Under the pieces are notes generated by a model. It was not told the origin of the DNA. It saw only the letters and a program-made list of their open reading frames with translations, and ran no database searches. A DNA stretch of 64,000 bases from contig JAVVRP010000004.1 in NCBI GenBank assembly GCA_036654655.1, forward strand, positions 1-64,000. Reading direction: 5' to 3'. Position numbers and translations under genes: made by a program. Origin of the DNA: JAVVRP01 sp036654655 (GTDB lineage: Bacteria > Bacillota > Clostridia > Christensenellales > UBA1242). Of the stretch, positions 6,775-15,759 are shown in pieces (position 1 is the stretch's first letter; every line of letters begins with the position of its first letter).

Positions 6775-9700
6775 TAATATTTGCAAATGGTTTCCAAAAC
6801 GAATTATTTTTATATGTTTCAACAAGTTCTTTTGGCACTTTTATTTCTTGCAATTCAATTGGAAAAACATCTGTTCCTAATGTTGGCGGATTTGTTGAAT
6901 TAATTGTTATTGAAGTTAAACCTGAACCCAAAAATGCGTTGTTTCCAATTGTTGTTATATTTGATGGAAGAGTAATTGTTGTTAAATCATACATATCTGT
7001 AAAAGCATAGTCACCAATTTGTGTAACTGTTATTGGAAAATCGATATTATTAAAAATATTTGTATCATACCAATTAAACGCACATTGATTAATATATGGT
7101 GAAGTAAAGCCAACCACTGTGTATGTGACATCCATATATTTAATGTATGGCGGAATAGCAATCATGATCGTGTCAGTTGGGTTATTTGGATCTTCCATTA
7201 ACTTTATTTTTGTTATCCAAATATTTGTTGTTCCTTCAATTACATAAAATTCAAATATTTCTCCCCTTTTGGAATTTATTGACGTTAAACTATTTCGTTT
7301 GAAAAGTTTTTGTGATTCTGGACTATATAAAATATATCTGCTTGTTTTTCCATACAATGTCAAATTGTTTGTTGGTGTAAAGTTGTATGAAACAGCATTT
7401 ATGCATTCTCTTTCGGTGTACCATGTAAGTAAATATTTATTTAAAGTTTCGTGTTCCGTTATTTCATAATCAAGGTTATAAGTTGTTCCAGCCAAAACTT
7501 GTTTTGAAGCAACAACAGCATTTGCTCTTGTTATATCAACTATTTTGCCCAAATCGTAAAGTGCTTTCCAGCCTGCTACTGATGAATAAAGATTTATTGT
7601 TCCAAATGCAACTTGAATTTCAAAATCCAAATTATCACAGCCAGAAAAAACATCTTTTTGCAATGTTGGTGGCGTTGATGAATTAATTATAATTTGAATT
7701 AAATTAATGTTGTTTGCAAAACACATGTTGCCAAGTATTGTAATGCTTTTTGGCAAACTTATTTGTTGTAAATTGCTTAAAGTTTTGTTTTGAACAGACA
7801 TAAAAGCATTTGATGCAATTCCTTTAACATTTTGTTCATCATGCCAAAGTGGAACAGAAATGTTTTTGTTAACACTTCCCATTATCCAATGCTTCCCATT
7901 TTTGTCTGTTAAATAAAAAACACCATTTACTTGGTCGGAAGATTTTTTTAATTTGTTTGCATCAAACGAATTGCTGTAAATTTCATTTATTTGAGTTGGC
8001 AAAACATTTTCACCAGCAACAAACATTGCACTTGTGCATCCCTCAAACGCTTTTTCTTTTATTGATGTTAAATTTTGTGGCAAAGTGTTTATTTCCAAAT
8101 TTACACAATTAAAAAATGCTTCTTTTTCAATTACCTTTAAATTTGTTGGCAAAGCATTAAATTTAAGGCTTAAACAATTTTTAAAAGCACTTTCTTCAAT
8201 TATTTGTATGGTTGTTAAATCTTTAAATCCATTTTTTAAAACCAAACTTTCACATCCCTCAAAAGCACCTTTATTTATTGTTGCAACGTTTGCGGGGATA
8301 TGGTCAAAATTTAACAAGCCACAACCACCAAAAGCGTTTGAGCCTATTGTATTAATTGTTTCAGGCAAGTTTATTGTTGCCAAATTGTTGCACCCATAAA
8401 AAGCATTATTACCAATATAATTTAAGTTTTGTGGAAGTTTTATTGTTTTAACTAAATTGCAATTTCTAAAAGCATTATCTCCAATTTGTGTTATTGTTAT
8501 TGGATATTCAATGTTGCTTTCCAAAACATTTTGTGACAAACACGAATAACTAACATTGTTAACAAACGCAGATGCAATTCCAATTACGTTGTATTTTGTT
8601 TCTCCCACTTTAATTATTGGTGGCAAGGCAAAACTAGGCATTATTGTGCTAACTTTTGTTACAAAAACATTGGTTAAATTTGATATAAAAAATTCTAATT
8701 CTTCTTCTTTTGCTATTTGCGGTTCGCCACTAAATAAATCTGCTCTTTGACTAATATTTTGCGGAACAAAAAGCGGAAACTCGCTTGTTTTGCCGTAAAT
8801 TATTGTGTCTTCGGAAATATGATTAATAACATAATTTAAAGATTTTGTACACTCTGCATCTTTAAACCATGTTAACAAAAACGGCACGCCGTTTACATCA
8901 AAACTGCAAGGAAGTTCATATGTATTATTTTTAGCCAGTTTTTTTGAAGTTACAATAGTGTTTGGAGCGGGTGATTTTATAAAATTTTCTTCAATAATAA
9001 CATTTAAAATTAGCGTTATGCTTTTTCCGTCATTAATTGGAATATTATTTTTGGGCGTAAACGTTATTATTGAACTGTTGATTGAAGATTCTAACGTGCG
9101 TGTTGCCACAGAAAAAAGCGCAGAACTGTTTTCATTAACAGGCTGTTTGTTAACATTGCATTCAATTATAGAAACATTAAAACTTGCATTTTGATTGCTA
9201 CTTTTAACAGATATTTTAAAACTTATTGGCGTGGAATTATTGCTGTTAAAATAAATTTTGTCACAGACCCAATTTAAGTTTTGAGGGGAAATGGTTTTTT
9301 TTACATTTCCATTTGCATCCACGGTTCCTATGTTTTGTGAAGTTATAAGATTTGCCACGTCATAATTTGCTTTTGCACCAATTATGTCACAATTAATGTC
9401 AACTGTTGCACCATTTGAGTTAAAAAACATTGTTGGAATAATTGCAGGCGCAAAATTTATTGTTGTTATTTCTATTTTTAAAATAAGTTTACACACAACA
9501 ATTTCCTTTGGCAAAGCAAGTTGCTTTGGAGTAAACAAAATTGAGGCTACTGCAATTCCACCTTGCAAATTTAATGTTCCATCTTCATTTGCATGTTTTG
9601 CTACTCCTGTGGTTGATGTTTTGTTCACATAATTTGCCAAAGCAGAAATTGGATTGCCTTGTTCGTTAACTTCAATAATTTTTACACCAAAGTTTTGATT

Positions 9701-10102
9701 TTTGGAATAATTTTTTAGGTTAATTTTGATTTCTATTGGAATTGTGTTTTCGCTATTAAAAAACAAATTTCCAATCTCCCAATTTTGTGCGGAAGTTTGA
9801 AAATTTTGTTTTGAAAACTTATATAAATTTTTTAACACGTTGCCATTTTGGTCAACATCTCCTAAATTTGCAGAAGACTTTAATGGCTGGTTGTTTGAAT
9901 TGGATTTTGCGCCAATAAGATTTGCATATAAATCAAAATACTCATTCCTTGCATCGCACTTTATTGTGGTGTTTACACATGCATTTTGTGCAAAGTTGTT
10001 TTTTGCATCTTTTGCACAGGCCGAAAGCAGGGCTCCGCTTGCAAACATTGCAATTAAAAGAATTAAGGAGAGTGCATAACGCAATCTTATGTATTTTTTC
10101 AT
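6767..10102 (-). CDS. BspA-like leucine-rich-repeat surface lipoprotein
   Basis: 1111 residues. An N-terminal signal peptide ends in a lipobox (LLSAC, Cys near 29), so the mature protein should be lipid-anchored outside the cell. Residues 30-400 hold two repeats of a beta-rich module. Two segments (near 400-450 and 880-935) resemble InlB/Listeria-Bacteroides B repeats (Trp-Phe/Tyr-x-Asp/Glu centre, ending LYGKTS or IYGKTS). The regions near 500-860 and 970-1090 are BspA-type LRRs with the recurring pattern IGDNAF.NC..L..I.LP..L..IG.NAF.GC. Such proteins are adhesins or host/mucus-interacting surface proteins. AGGAGCC precedes the ATG. Convergent with the small Cys-rich gene. Confidence 0.9.
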   Translation of the reverse strand: MKKYIRLRYALSLILLIAMFASGALLSACAKDAKNNFAQNACVNTTIKCDARNEYFDLYANLIGAKSNSNNQPLKSSANLGDVDQNGNVLKNLYKFSKQNFQTSAQNWEIGNLFFNSENTIPIEIKINLKNYSKNQNFGVKIIEVNEQGNPISALANYVNKTSTTGVAKHANEDGTLNLQGGIAVASILFTPKQLALPKEIVVCKLILKIEITTINFAPAIIPTMFFNSNGATVDINCDIIGAKANYDVANLITSQNIGTVDANGNVKKTISPQNLNWVCDKIYFNSNNSTPISFKISVKSSNQNASFNVSIIECNVNKQPVNENSSALFSVATRTLESSINSSIITFTPKNNIPINDGKSITLILNVIIEENFIKSPAPNTIVTSKKLAKNNTYELPCSFDVNGVPFLLTWFKDAECTKSLNYVINHISEDTIIYGKTSEFPLFVPQNISQRADLFSGEPQIAKEEELEFFISNLTNVFVTKVSTIMPSFALPPIIKVGETKYNVIGIASAFVNNVSYSCLSQNVLESNIEYPITITQIGDNAFRNCNLVKTIKLPQNLNYIGNNAFYGCNNLATINLPETINTIGSNAFGGCGLLNFDHIPANVATINKGAFEGCESLVLKNGFKDLTTIQIIEESAFKNCLSLKFNALPTNLKVIEKEAFFNCVNLEINTLPQNLTSIKEKAFEGCTSAMFVAGENVLPTQINEIYSNSFDANKLKKSSDQVNGVFYLTDKNGKHWIMGSVNKNISVPLWHDEQNVKGIASNAFMSVQNKTLSNLQQISLPKSITILGNMCFANNINLIQIIINSSTPPTLQKDVFSGCDNLDFEIQVAFGTINLYSSVAGWKALYDLGKIVDITRANAVVASKQVLAGTTYNLDYEITEHETLNKYLLTWYTERECINAVSYNFTPTNNLTLYGKTSRYILYSPESQKLFKRNSLTSINSKRGEIFEFYVIEGTTNIWITKIKLMEDPNNPTDTIMIAIPPYIKYMDVTYTVVGFTSPYINQCAFNWYDTNIFNNIDFPITVTQIGDYAFTDMYDLTTITLPSNITTIGNNAFLGSGLTSITINSTNPPTLGTDVFPIELQEIKVPKELVETYKNNSFWKPFANIII

Positions 10103-10187
10103 ATTGGCTCCTGTTTTTTTTGCATTTTAAAATGCTAAATTATGACAATTATACTCATATTATTTTGCACTGTCAAATTATATTTTA

Positions 10188-11870
10188 TTATGCTTTATTG
10201 CCAATATTTTTATTGTTAAATGTGTCTTTCATTGATACTGTGTAATTAAATATCTTGTCTTCTTTTGTTGAATCTGGGTCAACTGTGTAATATCCCTTTC
10301 TTATAAATTGATATTGCTCTCCAATTTTTGATTTTTTTAAAATATTGTCTGCAAGTGCAGTGGTGGTGCTTATTGAATTGGGGTTTAAAATATCGTCTAT
10401 TTTAACGCCTTCTTCAAGTGACTTTGATGGGTTTTTATATTCCTCTTTTATTAAATTAGAAAAATTTCTTATTTTTACTTCAAAACTATTAATTTTTGCC
10501 ACAAAATGTATTGTGCCTTTAACTTTAATGTTGCTTTCACTTTGCCCACTTTTTGTTTCTGGCAAATATTCGCATTCCAAATGGTCAACACTTCCGTCAC
10601 TGGCAAAAATTACTTTATTGCATTTTATAACATATGCGCCTTTAAGCCTAACAAGTCCGCCTTCAACCAATCTGTTATATTTTGGAGGTGGATTTAAACT
10701 AAAATCTTCTTTTTCTATATAAATTTCTTTTGCAAAAATGGAATCATATGTTCCAAAATCTGGAACACTTGGATTGCTGTCTATTTGAATTTTTTCATAG
10801 TCTTTGTTGTAATTTGTTATCAAAACTTTAAGTGGTTCAAAAACAGCCATCACTCTTTTTGCAATTAAATTTAAATCATTTCTTACATAAAATTCAAGAG
10901 TAGAAAATGGAATTAAATTTTCACTTTTGGATACGCCAAGAGATTTTATAAAATCTTTTATTCCATTTGCAGTGTATCCTCTGCGTTTCATTCCAACAAT
11001 TGTTAAAAATCTTGGATCGTCCCAGCCTGTAACTTTTTTTTCGTTAACAAGTTGCTTTAAATATCTTTTGCCAAGCAAAACATTTTCTAACATTAATTTT
11101 CCAAACTCAATTTGGCGTGGTGCAAACGGCTTTCCCCACCCCTTTTCCATAAACCAATTATATGCAGGCCTATGATCTTCAAAATTAATATCACACAAAC
11201 TAAAAGTCACACCTTCTAGCGCATCTTCCATTGGATGTGCAAAATCATACATTGGATAAATGCACCATTTATCGCCAGTCCTGTAATGATGGGCGCGCAA
11301 AACTCTGTACATAATTGGATCTCGCATATTAATATTTGGGTGAGTCATGTCTATTTTCGCTCTTAAAGTAACACTTCCATCTTCATACTTTCCCGCTTTC
11401 ATATCCCTGAACATTTTTAAATTTTCTTCCACGCTTCTGTTTCTGTACGGGCTATTTTTGCCCGGTTCTGTAAGCGTTCCACGAGTGGATGAAACTTCAT
11501 CGGCAGAAAGATTGCACACATACGCATCGCCATTAATTATCATTTTTTCGGCTATTTTGTATATGTTTTCAAAATATGCTTCACTTGAATAAATAAAGTT
11601 TTTGGGAGTGTATCCCAGCCACTTTAAGTCTGCCAAATAACTGTCCGCAAAGTCACCATCCTCTTTTGTAGGATTTGTGTCGTCCATGCGTAAATTTGTG
11701 TATCCTCCAAACTTTTTGGCTGTTTCAAAATCAATACACCATGCTTTGCAGTGCCCTATGTGCCAATAACCTGTTGGTTCTGGCGGACATCTTGTGATAA
11801 CTTCTTTTGCTTTGCCTGATGCCAAATCATTTATAATAATTTCTTCAATAAAATTTGTTGCTTCAATCAT
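10188..11870 (-). CDS. glnS: Glutaminyl-tRNA synthetase
   Basis: 560 residues, class I. The HIGH motif lies in PPEPTGYWHIGHCKAWCID; the GlnRS-specific segments follow (MDDTNPTKE, HAHPMED-like AHPMEDALEGVTFSLC, GWDDPRFLTIVGMKRRGYT). The two beta-barrel anticodon-binding domains occupy about 340-560. The KMSKS-equivalent reads LLGKRYL instead of the usual MSKR, keeping the second Lys/Arg. The enzyme charges tRNA-Gln directly. The start at MIEATN was chosen because CGGAGATATTTT directly precedes it; a frame 5 codons longer has none. Confidence 0.96.
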   Translation of the reverse strand: MIEATNFIEEIIINDLASGKAKEVITRCPPEPTGYWHIGHCKAWCIDFETAKKFGGYTNLRMDDTNPTKEDGDFADSYLADLKWLGYTPKNFIYSSEAYFENIYKIAEKMIINGDAYVCNLSADEVSSTRGTLTEPGKNSPYRNRSVEENLKMFRDMKAGKYEDGSVTLRAKIDMTHPNINMRDPIMYRVLRAHHYRTGDKWCIYPMYDFAHPMEDALEGVTFSLCDINFEDHRPAYNWFMEKGWGKPFAPRQIEFGKLMLENVLLGKRYLKQLVNEKKVTGWDDPRFLTIVGMKRRGYTANGIKDFIKSLGVSKSENLIPFSTLEFYVRNDLNLIAKRVMAVFEPLKVLITNYNKDYEKIQIDSNPSVPDFGTYDSIFAKEIYIEKEDFSLNPPPKYNRLVEGGLVRLKGAYVIKCNKVIFASDGSVDHLECEYLPETKSGQSESNIKVKGTIHFVAKINSFEVKIRNFSNLIKEEYKNPSKSLEEGVKIDDILNPNSISTTTALADNILKKSKIGEQYQFIRKGYYTVDPDSTKEDKIFNYTVSMKDTFNNKNIGNKA

Positions 11871-11887
11871 AAAATATCTCCGCAAAT

Positions 11888-11916
11888 ATATTAGCCTTTG
11901 ACAAAAATATTGTCAA
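11888..11916 (-). promoter_or_regulatory. glnS promoter
   Basis: TTGACA (11911-11916) and TAATAT (11888-11893) with a 17-bp spacer on the - strand, in the 66-bp gap before glnS. TTGAC and GTCAA form a short inverted repeat across the -35 box (TTGAC-N9-GTCAA), which could bind a regulator. Confidence 0.7.
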
Positions 11917-11936
11917 GAACAATATGGCGTTGTACA

Positions 11937-12623
11937 CTAATATTGGCTTATTTCGGTAATTTTGTTTTCGGCAATTTCAAAACAAAAATTTTTACCATTG
12001 TCCAAAAATATTGTGTTTTGTGATGCGACATAAAACTCATTAAAATTTTCAAAAAAACTTTGTAAAATATCTGCGGACAATTCTTCTTTTAAATTTGCAG
12101 ATAAATATTCTTGTGCAAGTTCAAAATCTTTTTCACATATTGCTTCAACAAATGCAGTGGCAATTACATTTGCATTTAACGTCAGCCGTGGGCCATCTCC
12201 AAAATATGCCAAATTTTCTGTTACAACTTTTTCTTTGTTATTTTCATGCTTTATTAACATAACTTTAACATGATTTGCAATATCGTTTAATTTTATTATT
12301 TTTTCATAATTTGTTTTTTTTGTTTGTTGAGCGTTTTTATTATCATTTTCTATGTTTTTTATTGATGGAAAATTTATTTGATAAATTTCAACACTTTCAT
12401 AATCTTTTATGTTAGATTGATAAAAAGTTTTGTTTTCTTTGCTAGTGTTAAAAACAAAAGGAAGATATTCCACTTCTTCTGTTTTTTTAATTGGATAAAT
12501 ATTTATGCTTACATCATATGGCACTGATAAATAATTACTTCTATTAAGCAAAAATTCTTGTTCGGTACCTTGGTTTAAAATTTTTGCAAGGCAAGGAATA
12601 TCTGTGTAAATTAGTTTTTTCAT
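11937..12623 (-). CDS. Hypothetical protein
   Basis: 228 residues with no signal peptide and no membrane helix. The middle (about 95-115) is Lys/Asn-rich and probably disordered. The C-terminal part (about 140-228) alternates helices and strands and reads like a small alpha+beta (NTF2-like) domain, but I recognise no family. No Shine-Dalgarno is visible; a TAAAAT lies 5 nt before the ATG. It is divergent from hisS, sharing a 71-bp intergenic region. Confidence 0.65.
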   Translation of the reverse strand: MKKLIYTDIPCLAKILNQGTEQEFLLNRSNYLSVPYDVSINIYPIKKTEEVEYLPFVFNTSKENKTFYQSNIKDYESVEIYQINFPSIKNIENDNKNAQQTKKTNYEKIIKLNDIANHVKVMLIKHENNKEKVVTENLAYFGDGPRLTLNANVIATAFVEAICEKDFELAQEYLSANLKEELSADILQSFFENFNEFYVASQNTIFLDNGKNFCFEIAENKITEISQY

Positions 12624-12636
12624 ACAATATTTTATG

Positions 12637-12665
12637 TTGAAGATATTAAAAATATATGATATACT
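12637..12665 (+). promoter_or_regulatory. hisS promoter
   Basis: TTGAAG (12637-12642), a 17-bp spacer and TATACT (12660-12665) on the + strand, 29 nt before the hisS start. Confidence 0.65.
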
Positions 12666-12694
12666 TGTAAATAATTTAATAAAAAGGATTTTTT

Positions 12695-13873
12695 ATGATA
12701 AAAACACCGCCAAAAGGCATGAGTGATTTGTTGCCTAATCAACTTGAACTAAGAAATTATATTTCTAGCACAATATTGCAAACTTACAAAGATTTTGGAT
12801 ATTCACAAATTCAAACGCCAAGTGTTGAACATTTGGAAAATTTAACAAGCAATCTTGGAGGGGATAACGAAAAGTTAATTTTTAAAATATTAAAAAGAGG
12901 CGAAAAACTGGAAAACAGCACAAATGATTTATGCGATTTTGGTTTGCGTTTTGACCTTACACTTCCTTTGTCCAGATTTTACTCTAACAATAAAGAAAAA
13001 TTGCCAACTCCATTTAAGGCAATTCAAATTGGAAATGTTTGGCGCGCCGAACGCCCACAAAAAGGAAGATTTCGCCAATTTACCCAGTGTGACATAGACA
13101 TTTTGGCCGACGACTCGGTTTTTGCAGAAATAGATTTATTTCAAACAACCGCAACAGCACTTAGCAAACTTGGTTTAAATTTTTACATCAGATTAAACGA
13201 CAGACGTTTGCTTCACTTTCTTGCAAGCGAATTTGAAGAAACAGAAATTGCAAAAGTTCTTGTTACTTTGGACAAAATGGACAAAATTGGAGAAGAAGGC
13301 GTTAAAGAAGAACTTGTTTCTTTTGGATACTCTTTAACAATTGTTGAAAATTTTTTAAACAAAGTTAAAAATGCAACATTAAAAAACTTAAAAAATAATT
13401 TTGATAATGATATTATTGAAAATTTGGAAAAAATTATTTTTTTTACACAAAATTTTTGTAAGGTTGTTTTTGACCCATATCTTGTTAGAGGCATGGGTTA
13501 TTACACAGGCCCAATTTTTGAAATAACCACAAGTGATTACAATTTGTCGATTGGCGGTGGTGGAAGATATGATGACATGATTGGAAAATTTTGCGGACAA
13601 AAAGTTTGTTGTTGCGGATTTTCAATTGGGTTTGAAAGAATATTTTCTATGCTGGAAGAAAACCATTTTAAAATTCCGATGCAAAATAAAACAGCATTTT
13701 TGATTGAGAAAGGTTTAAGCAAACAATTGCTAGCACAGATTTATGAAAATGCACAAACATTAAGATTAAATGGCGAAAAGGTTTGTGTTATAACTCGCTC
13801 AAAAAACATAAAATTTCAAAAACAACAACTTTTAAATTTGGGCTTTACAAATTTTAAGGACCATACAATTTAA
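12695..13873 (+). CDS. hisS: Histidyl-tRNA synthetase
   Basis: 392 residues, class II. N-terminal PPKGMSDLLP, motif 2 region VWRAERPQKGRFRQFTQCD, the HisA signature LVRGMGYYTGPIFE and motif 3 (GGGGRYDDMIG, CGFSIGFERI). The C-terminal anticodon-binding domain is about 30 residues shorter than in typical 420-residue HisRS. HisZ, the hisG regulatory paralogue, is an alternative, but the intact HisA and motif 2 residues favour the synthetase. AAAAAGGA precedes the ATG, and a terminator follows 20 nt after the stop. Confidence 0.93.
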   Translation: MIKTPPKGMSDLLPNQLELRNYISSTILQTYKDFGYSQIQTPSVEHLENLTSNLGGDNEKLIFKILKRGEKLENSTNDLCDFGLRFDLTLPLSRFYSNNKEKLPTPFKAIQIGNVWRAERPQKGRFRQFTQCDIDILADDSVFAEIDLFQTTATALSKLGLNFYIRLNDRRLLHFLASEFEETEIAKVLVTLDKMDKIGEEGVKEELVSFGYSLTIVENFLNKVKNATLKNLKNNFDNDIIENLEKIIFFTQNFCKVVFDPYLVRGMGYYTGPIFEITTSDYNLSIGGGGRYDDMIGKFCGQKVCCCGFSIGFERIFSMLEENHFKIPMQNKTAFLIEKGLSKQLLAQIYENAQTLRLNGEKVCVITRSKNIKFQKQQLLNLGFTNFKDHTI

Positions 13874-13890
13874 TTTTAAATGTTTACACA

Positions 13891-13922
13891 AAAAAAATGG
13901 GAGTGATGTCCCATTTTTTTTT
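13891..13922. terminator. Bidirectional terminator after hisS
   Basis: Perfect stem AAATGGGA / TCCCATTT with a 6-nt loop and long A and T flanks on both sides, between hisS and the convergent microprotein gene. Confidence 0.9.
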
Positions 13923-13940
13923 AATTTACTTTGTTGTAAA

Positions 13941-14030
13941 TTACTTCTTTTTTGCAGGTGCTTTTGCAGGTGCTTTTGCAGGTGCTTTTGCAGGTGCTTT
14001 TGCAGGTGCTACTTTTTTTGCTACTGGCAT
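13941..14030 (-). CDS. 29-residue Lys/Ala/Pro-repeat microprotein
   Basis: A short frame starts ATG at 14030 and stops TAA at 13941. It encodes MPVAKKV followed by five copies of the tetrad APAK and a Lys-rich end. A perfect AAGGAGG lies 8 nt upstream and a promoter-like TTGCAA-16-TATAAT at 14118-14145, so it looks truly expressed. The sequence resembles the basic PAKK/AKKA tails of bacterial histone H1-like and HU-extension proteins. No globular domain is present. Role unknown; nucleic-acid binding is a guess from charge. Confidence 0.7.
   Translation of the reverse strand: MPVAKKVAPAKAPAKAPAKAPAKAPAKKK
13950..14009. repeat. Five tandem 12-bp repeats inside the microprotein gene
   Basis: Unit ttttgcaggtgc occurs five times without a mismatch. 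The unit is a multiple of 3, so copy changes would keep the frame and alter the number of AP-AK tetrads. Confidence 0.95.
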
Positions 14031-14117
14031 GATTTTGTCCTCCTTTTTCTTATGTTTGGAATGAGTTTTTTTGAGGCGACTTACATTTTTTAAATCTGTG
14101 ATTTATATCACACCAAT

Positions 14118-14145
14118 ATTATACAACAAAATAAAATTATTGCAA
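14118..14145 (-). promoter_or_regulatory. Promoter of the microprotein gene
   Basis: On the - strand TTGCAA (14140-14145) and TATAAT (14118-14123) with a 16-bp spacer, giving a leader of about 80 nt. Confidence 0.6.
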
Positions 14146-14250
14146 ACAATTTTAAAGCCTTTTTCACGCTTTTTAAAAATATTTTTTTTGTAAAATTAAA
14201 ACCTTTTTTATTGTTATTTCATATTATAAATTACTTTAAAGGAGATATGT

Positions 14251-14550
14251 ATGAGCATGATGAGTGTGCCAATTATTTTGTCAGTTGTTTACGCAATAAT
14301 AGAACTATTAAAATTTACATTTAAGGCAAACACAAAGTTTTTAAATTTTGTTCCTCTTGTATCGGGAATATTGGGTGGCGTTTTTGGTGTTATATCTTAT
14401 TATTTTGCACCAACATTAATTCCAACCACAAATGTAATTCACGCTTTTTTGATTGGAATATTTAGCGGTTTGTCTGCAACTGGCTCCAATCAAATTTTTA
14501 AACAAATTACAAAACTTTTAAATTCAAAAAATAATTCTGATAAAAATTAA
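14251..14550 (+). CDS. A118-like phage holin family protein
   Basis: 99 residues with two to three hydrophobic segments (about 5-22, 32-52, 62-80) and a charged C-terminus (KLLNSKNNSDKN). The layout and the pattern PLVSGILGGVFGVISYYFAP...AFLIGIFSGLSATGSNQIF resemble A118-type holins, which form membrane holes for endolysin release. A good ribosome binding site (AAAGGAGATA) precedes the ATG. No endolysin is adjacent; the only phage-like neighbour is the convergent tail-fibre-like gene. It may be a domesticated or orphan phage gene. Confidence 0.65.
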   Translation: MSMMSVPIILSVVYAIIELLKFTFKANTKFLNFVPLVSGILGGVFGVISYYFAPTLIPTTNVIHAFLIGIFSGLSATGSNQIFKQITKLLNSKNNSDKN

Positions 14551-14579
14551 AAATATTTATAATTAATACAACTTATAAA

Positions 14580-15596
14580 TTATGTTAATCTTTTAAAAAC
14601 GTACGCAGAAATAAATGGTTGCAAATTTTCATAATTTCCAAAAAATTGTTTTTTAACTTGAACTTTTGGCGTTGCAGTTGGAGTGAAATCAAATTTAACA
14701 CGTGTTAACGGAACATTTGTTGTTGCAACCCCCGTTGGAACAGGTCCACTGACTGGTGAACAAGATTTTGAAAAACCGCCCGAAACAAAATTTGCAGAAG
14801 TGGACTCAACTGACCATGGTGAATTAATGTCAAATTCACCAGTTATTGCACCAATTGTTGTGCTTACAGTTGATCCGTGAACGTGCGCCTGTGGAAATCT
14901 ATCCCCACCTGTTAATTCTGGATCAATAAAATCGTAGTCATTTGAGTCAACACACACAATTGTTCTTCCTGGTCCAAAAAGTTGCCATGTTCCACCAAAC
15001 AATGCCGACGGATTTGTTGCAACAACCGAAATATAAATTGAACCAACTGGATAAATTTGATTAAATGTTAGGCCACCGCCACCGCCAGTTGGTGCAGGCT
15101 TATCTAATAAATCATTATAACTGCCACTTGTTGCCACCGTTGCAAGTTTTGGTGCTCCTGTTAAACTTGCATATGTTCCTGCGGTTGCCACTGGGGCAAG
15201 TGCAGGTTTGTCTGTTAAACTTGCATACGTGACTGGTGCAGGTTTGTTTGTTAAATCTGCATAACTACCAGAAAACAACGCTGGCTTTTCTAACAAATCC
15301 AAATATTTGCCACTTGTTGCCACCGTTGCAAGTTTTGGTGTTCCTGTTAAACTTGCATACGTAACTGGCGCAGGTTTGTTTGTTAAATCTGCATAACTGC
15401 CAGAAAAATCGCTTGTACCTGCTCCAATATTAGAACGCGCAGATTGTTTTTCCAAAGGTGTAAATGTTTGTGCTGTTGTTTTTACACAATTTTCATTTGT
15501 GATAGAAATGTTTTTAATTGAATTATTAGCCGTATCAACAGAAGTTTTTAAAAAATGCAAACGCTTTTCAAATTCTTCCAATTTGTTTTGATCCAT
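14580..15596 (-). CDS. Phage tail-fibre / tail-collar-like protein
   Basis: 338 residues. An N-terminal coiled-coil-like helix (1-45) is followed by a LEKQSARSNIGAG motif common in phage fibres. About seven Y-x-[DS]-L-x-x-[KT]-P repeats (GSYADLTNKPAPVTYASL and variants) occupy 75-165, then a Gly run. The C-terminal half starts with YPVGSIYISV and NPSALFGGTWQ, the signature of baseplate/collar short-fibre domains. Such proteins bind receptors. The start was set at 15596 because AAGGAGATC precedes it. No other structural phage gene is nearby, so it is an isolated phage gene or a repurposed adhesin. Confidence 0.8.
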   Translation of the reverse strand: MDQNKLEEFEKRLHFLKTSVDTANNSIKNISITNENCVKTTAQTFTPLEKQSARSNIGAGTSDFSGSYADLTNKPAPVTYASLTGTPKLATVATSGKYLDLLEKPALFSGSYADLTNKPAPVTYASLTDKPALAPVATAGTYASLTGAPKLATVATSGSYNDLLDKPAPTGGGGGLTFNQIYPVGSIYISVVATNPSALFGGTWQLFGPGRTIVCVDSNDYDFIDPELTGGDRFPQAHVHGSTVSTTIGAITGEFDINSPWSVESTSANFVSGGFSKSCSPVSGPVPTGVATTNVPLTRVKFDFTPTATPKVQVKKQFFGNYENLQPFISAYVFKRLT

Positions 15597-15759
15597 TTTG
15601 ATCTCCTTAAACAAAAGCATAGTTTATAAAATACAAAATCTCAACATAATGGGACATTTTAAAATTTAAAACATGCAATAATAATTTTAAAAATGCTTTT
15701 ATAATTGTATTTTGTTGTAAAATTTGGGCGATTATGTTACTATGTTTGCAGGAGTTATT

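Noticed and set aside
13950..14009. CRISPR-like short repeat
   Set aside because: Units are 12 bp, contiguous without spacers and encode a periodic peptide.
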